Of a DNA stretch of 14,433 nt, positions 13,741 through 14,433 are shown piece by piece. The number at the start of each line of letters is the position of its first letter. Position 1 is the first letter of the stretch. The stretch is from Rikenellaceae bacterium (GTDB taxonomy: Bacteria > Bacteroidota > Bacteroidia > Bacteroidales > Rikenellaceae): positions 1 to 14,433 of the forward strand of contig JAJBVQ010000072.1 in NCBI GenBank assembly GCA_020859745.1, read 5' to 3'. A model generated the notes under the pieces. The model worked only from the letters and a program-made list of their open reading frames with translations. It was not told where the DNA came from and ran no database searches. A program made the position numbers and the translations under genes.

Positions 13741-14172
13741 ATGACTCGATATAAAGGAACCATTCGCCAGAGCGCCACGGTCATCCGTGCCGACGCCTCG
13801 GAGATCGAGGTCGAAGTGTGCCGCCCGGAAGCGTGCGCGGCGTGCAAGGCCAAGAGCGTGTGCAGCGATGGGGGCGGGCAGGGCAAGCGGATGACCCTGG
13901 TCAATGACGGACAGGGATACCGCGTCGGCGAACAGGTCACTTTGGTCATGCGCCGTTCTTCGGGCCTCAAGGCGGTGGTGATCGCCTATCTGGTACCCGT
14001 TTTCCTGATCGTGGCGGCCCTGCTCGTTTTACAGGCGGCGAACGTCAAAGAGACGACGGCGGCCGTGCTGACTTTAGGGATACTGGGACTCTACTTCGTC
14101 GTCGTCCGCCTCCTGCGGGGACGCATCAACCGTCAACTCACCATCGAAATCGAAAAAGAAATCGAAGCATAA
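13741..14172 (+). CDS. rseC: RseC/MucC family protein (SoxR-reducing system type)
   Basis: This 143-residue inner-membrane protein belongs to the RseC/MucC family. The N-terminal cytosolic part (1-80) has four cysteines in CX4CX2CX5C spacing (Cys27, 32, 35, 41), a likely iron-sulfur or metal site. Two membrane segments follow at about 79-100 and 108-126, and the tail is short and charged. In Bacteroidota this gene usually opens the rnf operon, and here its TAA overlaps the ATG of rnfB by one base, so the two are translationally coupled. In E. coli, RseC and Rnf (Rsx) proteins work together to keep SoxR reduced. In anaerobes the link is more likely to assembly or redox control of the Rnf complex, which is an inference. 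Confidence 0.9.
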   Translation: MTRYKGTIRQSATVIRADASEIEVEVCRPEACAACKAKSVCSDGGGQGKRMTLVNDGQGYRVGEQVTLVMRRSSGLKAVVIAYLVPVFLIVAALLVLQAANVKETTAAVLTLGILGLYFVVVRLLRGRINRQLTIEIEKEIEA

Positions 14173-14433
14173 TGAACGAAACGTTGATTTACACCATCGC
14201 AATCCTGCTGGGGCTGGGGCTCGTTGCAGCCGTCGTGCTCTACTTCATTGCGCAGAAATTCAAGGTCTACGAAGACCCGCGGATCGACGAGACCGAAGCC
14301 AGGCTGCCGGGCGCCAACTGCGGCGGCTGCGGTTTTCCGGGCTGCCGGGGGATGGCCGAAGCGCTGGTCAAAAACGAGGATATTTCATCGCTCTACTGCC
14401 CTGTGGGCGGAGCATCGCCGATGAACGCCGTGG
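14172..14433 (+). CDS. rnfB: Electron transport complex subunit RnfB, 3' end outside window
   Basis: Only the first 87 residues are present. They show an N-terminal membrane anchor (about 5-27) followed by the RnfB 4Fe-4S domain: LPGANCGGCGFPGC with Cys50, 53 and 58, and a fourth cysteine at 76 in YCPVGG. RnfB passes electrons within the Rnf complex, which oxidises ferredoxin, reduces NAD and pumps sodium ions or protons across the inner membrane. The ATG overlaps the rseC stop codon. The rest of the operon (rnfC, D, G, E, A) would be expected to the right. Confidence 0.95.
   Translation, partial: MNETLIYTIAILLGLGLVAAVVLYFIAQKFKVYEDPRIDETEARLPGANCGGCGFPGCRGMAEALVKNEDISSLYCPVGGASPMNAV

Noticed and set aside
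11993..14433. A linked redox operon of nadB with rseC-rnfB
   Set aside because: The genes are divergent, with separate promoter-like boxes. Any link would be shared regulation, not an operon.
1..14433. CRISPR array, insertion sequence, phage or defence genes
   Set aside because: No regularly spaced repeats, transposase, integrase or phage-type genes were found. The tRNA at the left edge shows no attachment-site duplication within the window.

Overview
The window looks like chromosomal DNA from a Bacteroidota bacterium, most likely Bacteroidales and plausibly Alistipes/Rikenellaceae. This rests on TAnnTTTG-type -7 promoter boxes, the lack of clear Shine-Dalgarno sites, a DUF2027-Smr protein, a lipoprotein GH20 hexosaminidase, an RseC-RnfB operon start and GC-rich coding DNA. 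The genus is an inference. Most of the window is core or housekeeping genes; I see no phage, insertion sequence, CRISPR array or defence locus.

Layout. Positions 1-160 hold a tRNA-Pro(TGG), cut by the window's left edge, and two terminator-like hairpins in tandem. A small secreted protein of unknown function (260-697) follows; its promoter is bracketed by a perfect 13-bp inverted repeat. A bidirectional terminator separates it from a leftward surface or periplasmic beta-N-acetylhexosaminidase (755-3097). Next comes a leftward cluster, queA - ygiQ - dnaB (7985 down to 3306), with ygiQ and dnaB overlapping by 40 nt. A fully symmetric 18-bp palindrome at 7993-8010 carries a TAnnTTTG box on each strand and probably starts both queA and a rightward pair encoding a DUF2027-Smr protein and a cysteine-rich DUF3795 protein. 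The RNase P RNA gene (rnpB, about 9685-10143) and its terminator follow.

From about 10218 to 10585 there is no protein gene. This stretch holds a GC-rich palindromic element and then a large, highly structured RNA candidate (10370-10536), a rod with two small end hairpins that can each pair with its apex. It lies directly upstream of an IPT/TIG-domain lipoprotein gene (10586-11881). That gene converges on nadB (L-aspartate oxidase, 13567-11993). The right edge begins a rightward rseC - rnfB operon; rnfB is cut by the window end.

The least explained parts are non-coding: the structured RNA at 10370-10536, GC-rich hairpin repeats in four intergenic gaps (two share sequence and a covarying stem), the inverted repeat around the first promoter, and the two-faced promoter at 7993-8010. 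The coding content is mostly conventional: NAD synthesis, queuosine tRNA modification, replication, glycan degradation and the start of the Rnf redox pump.
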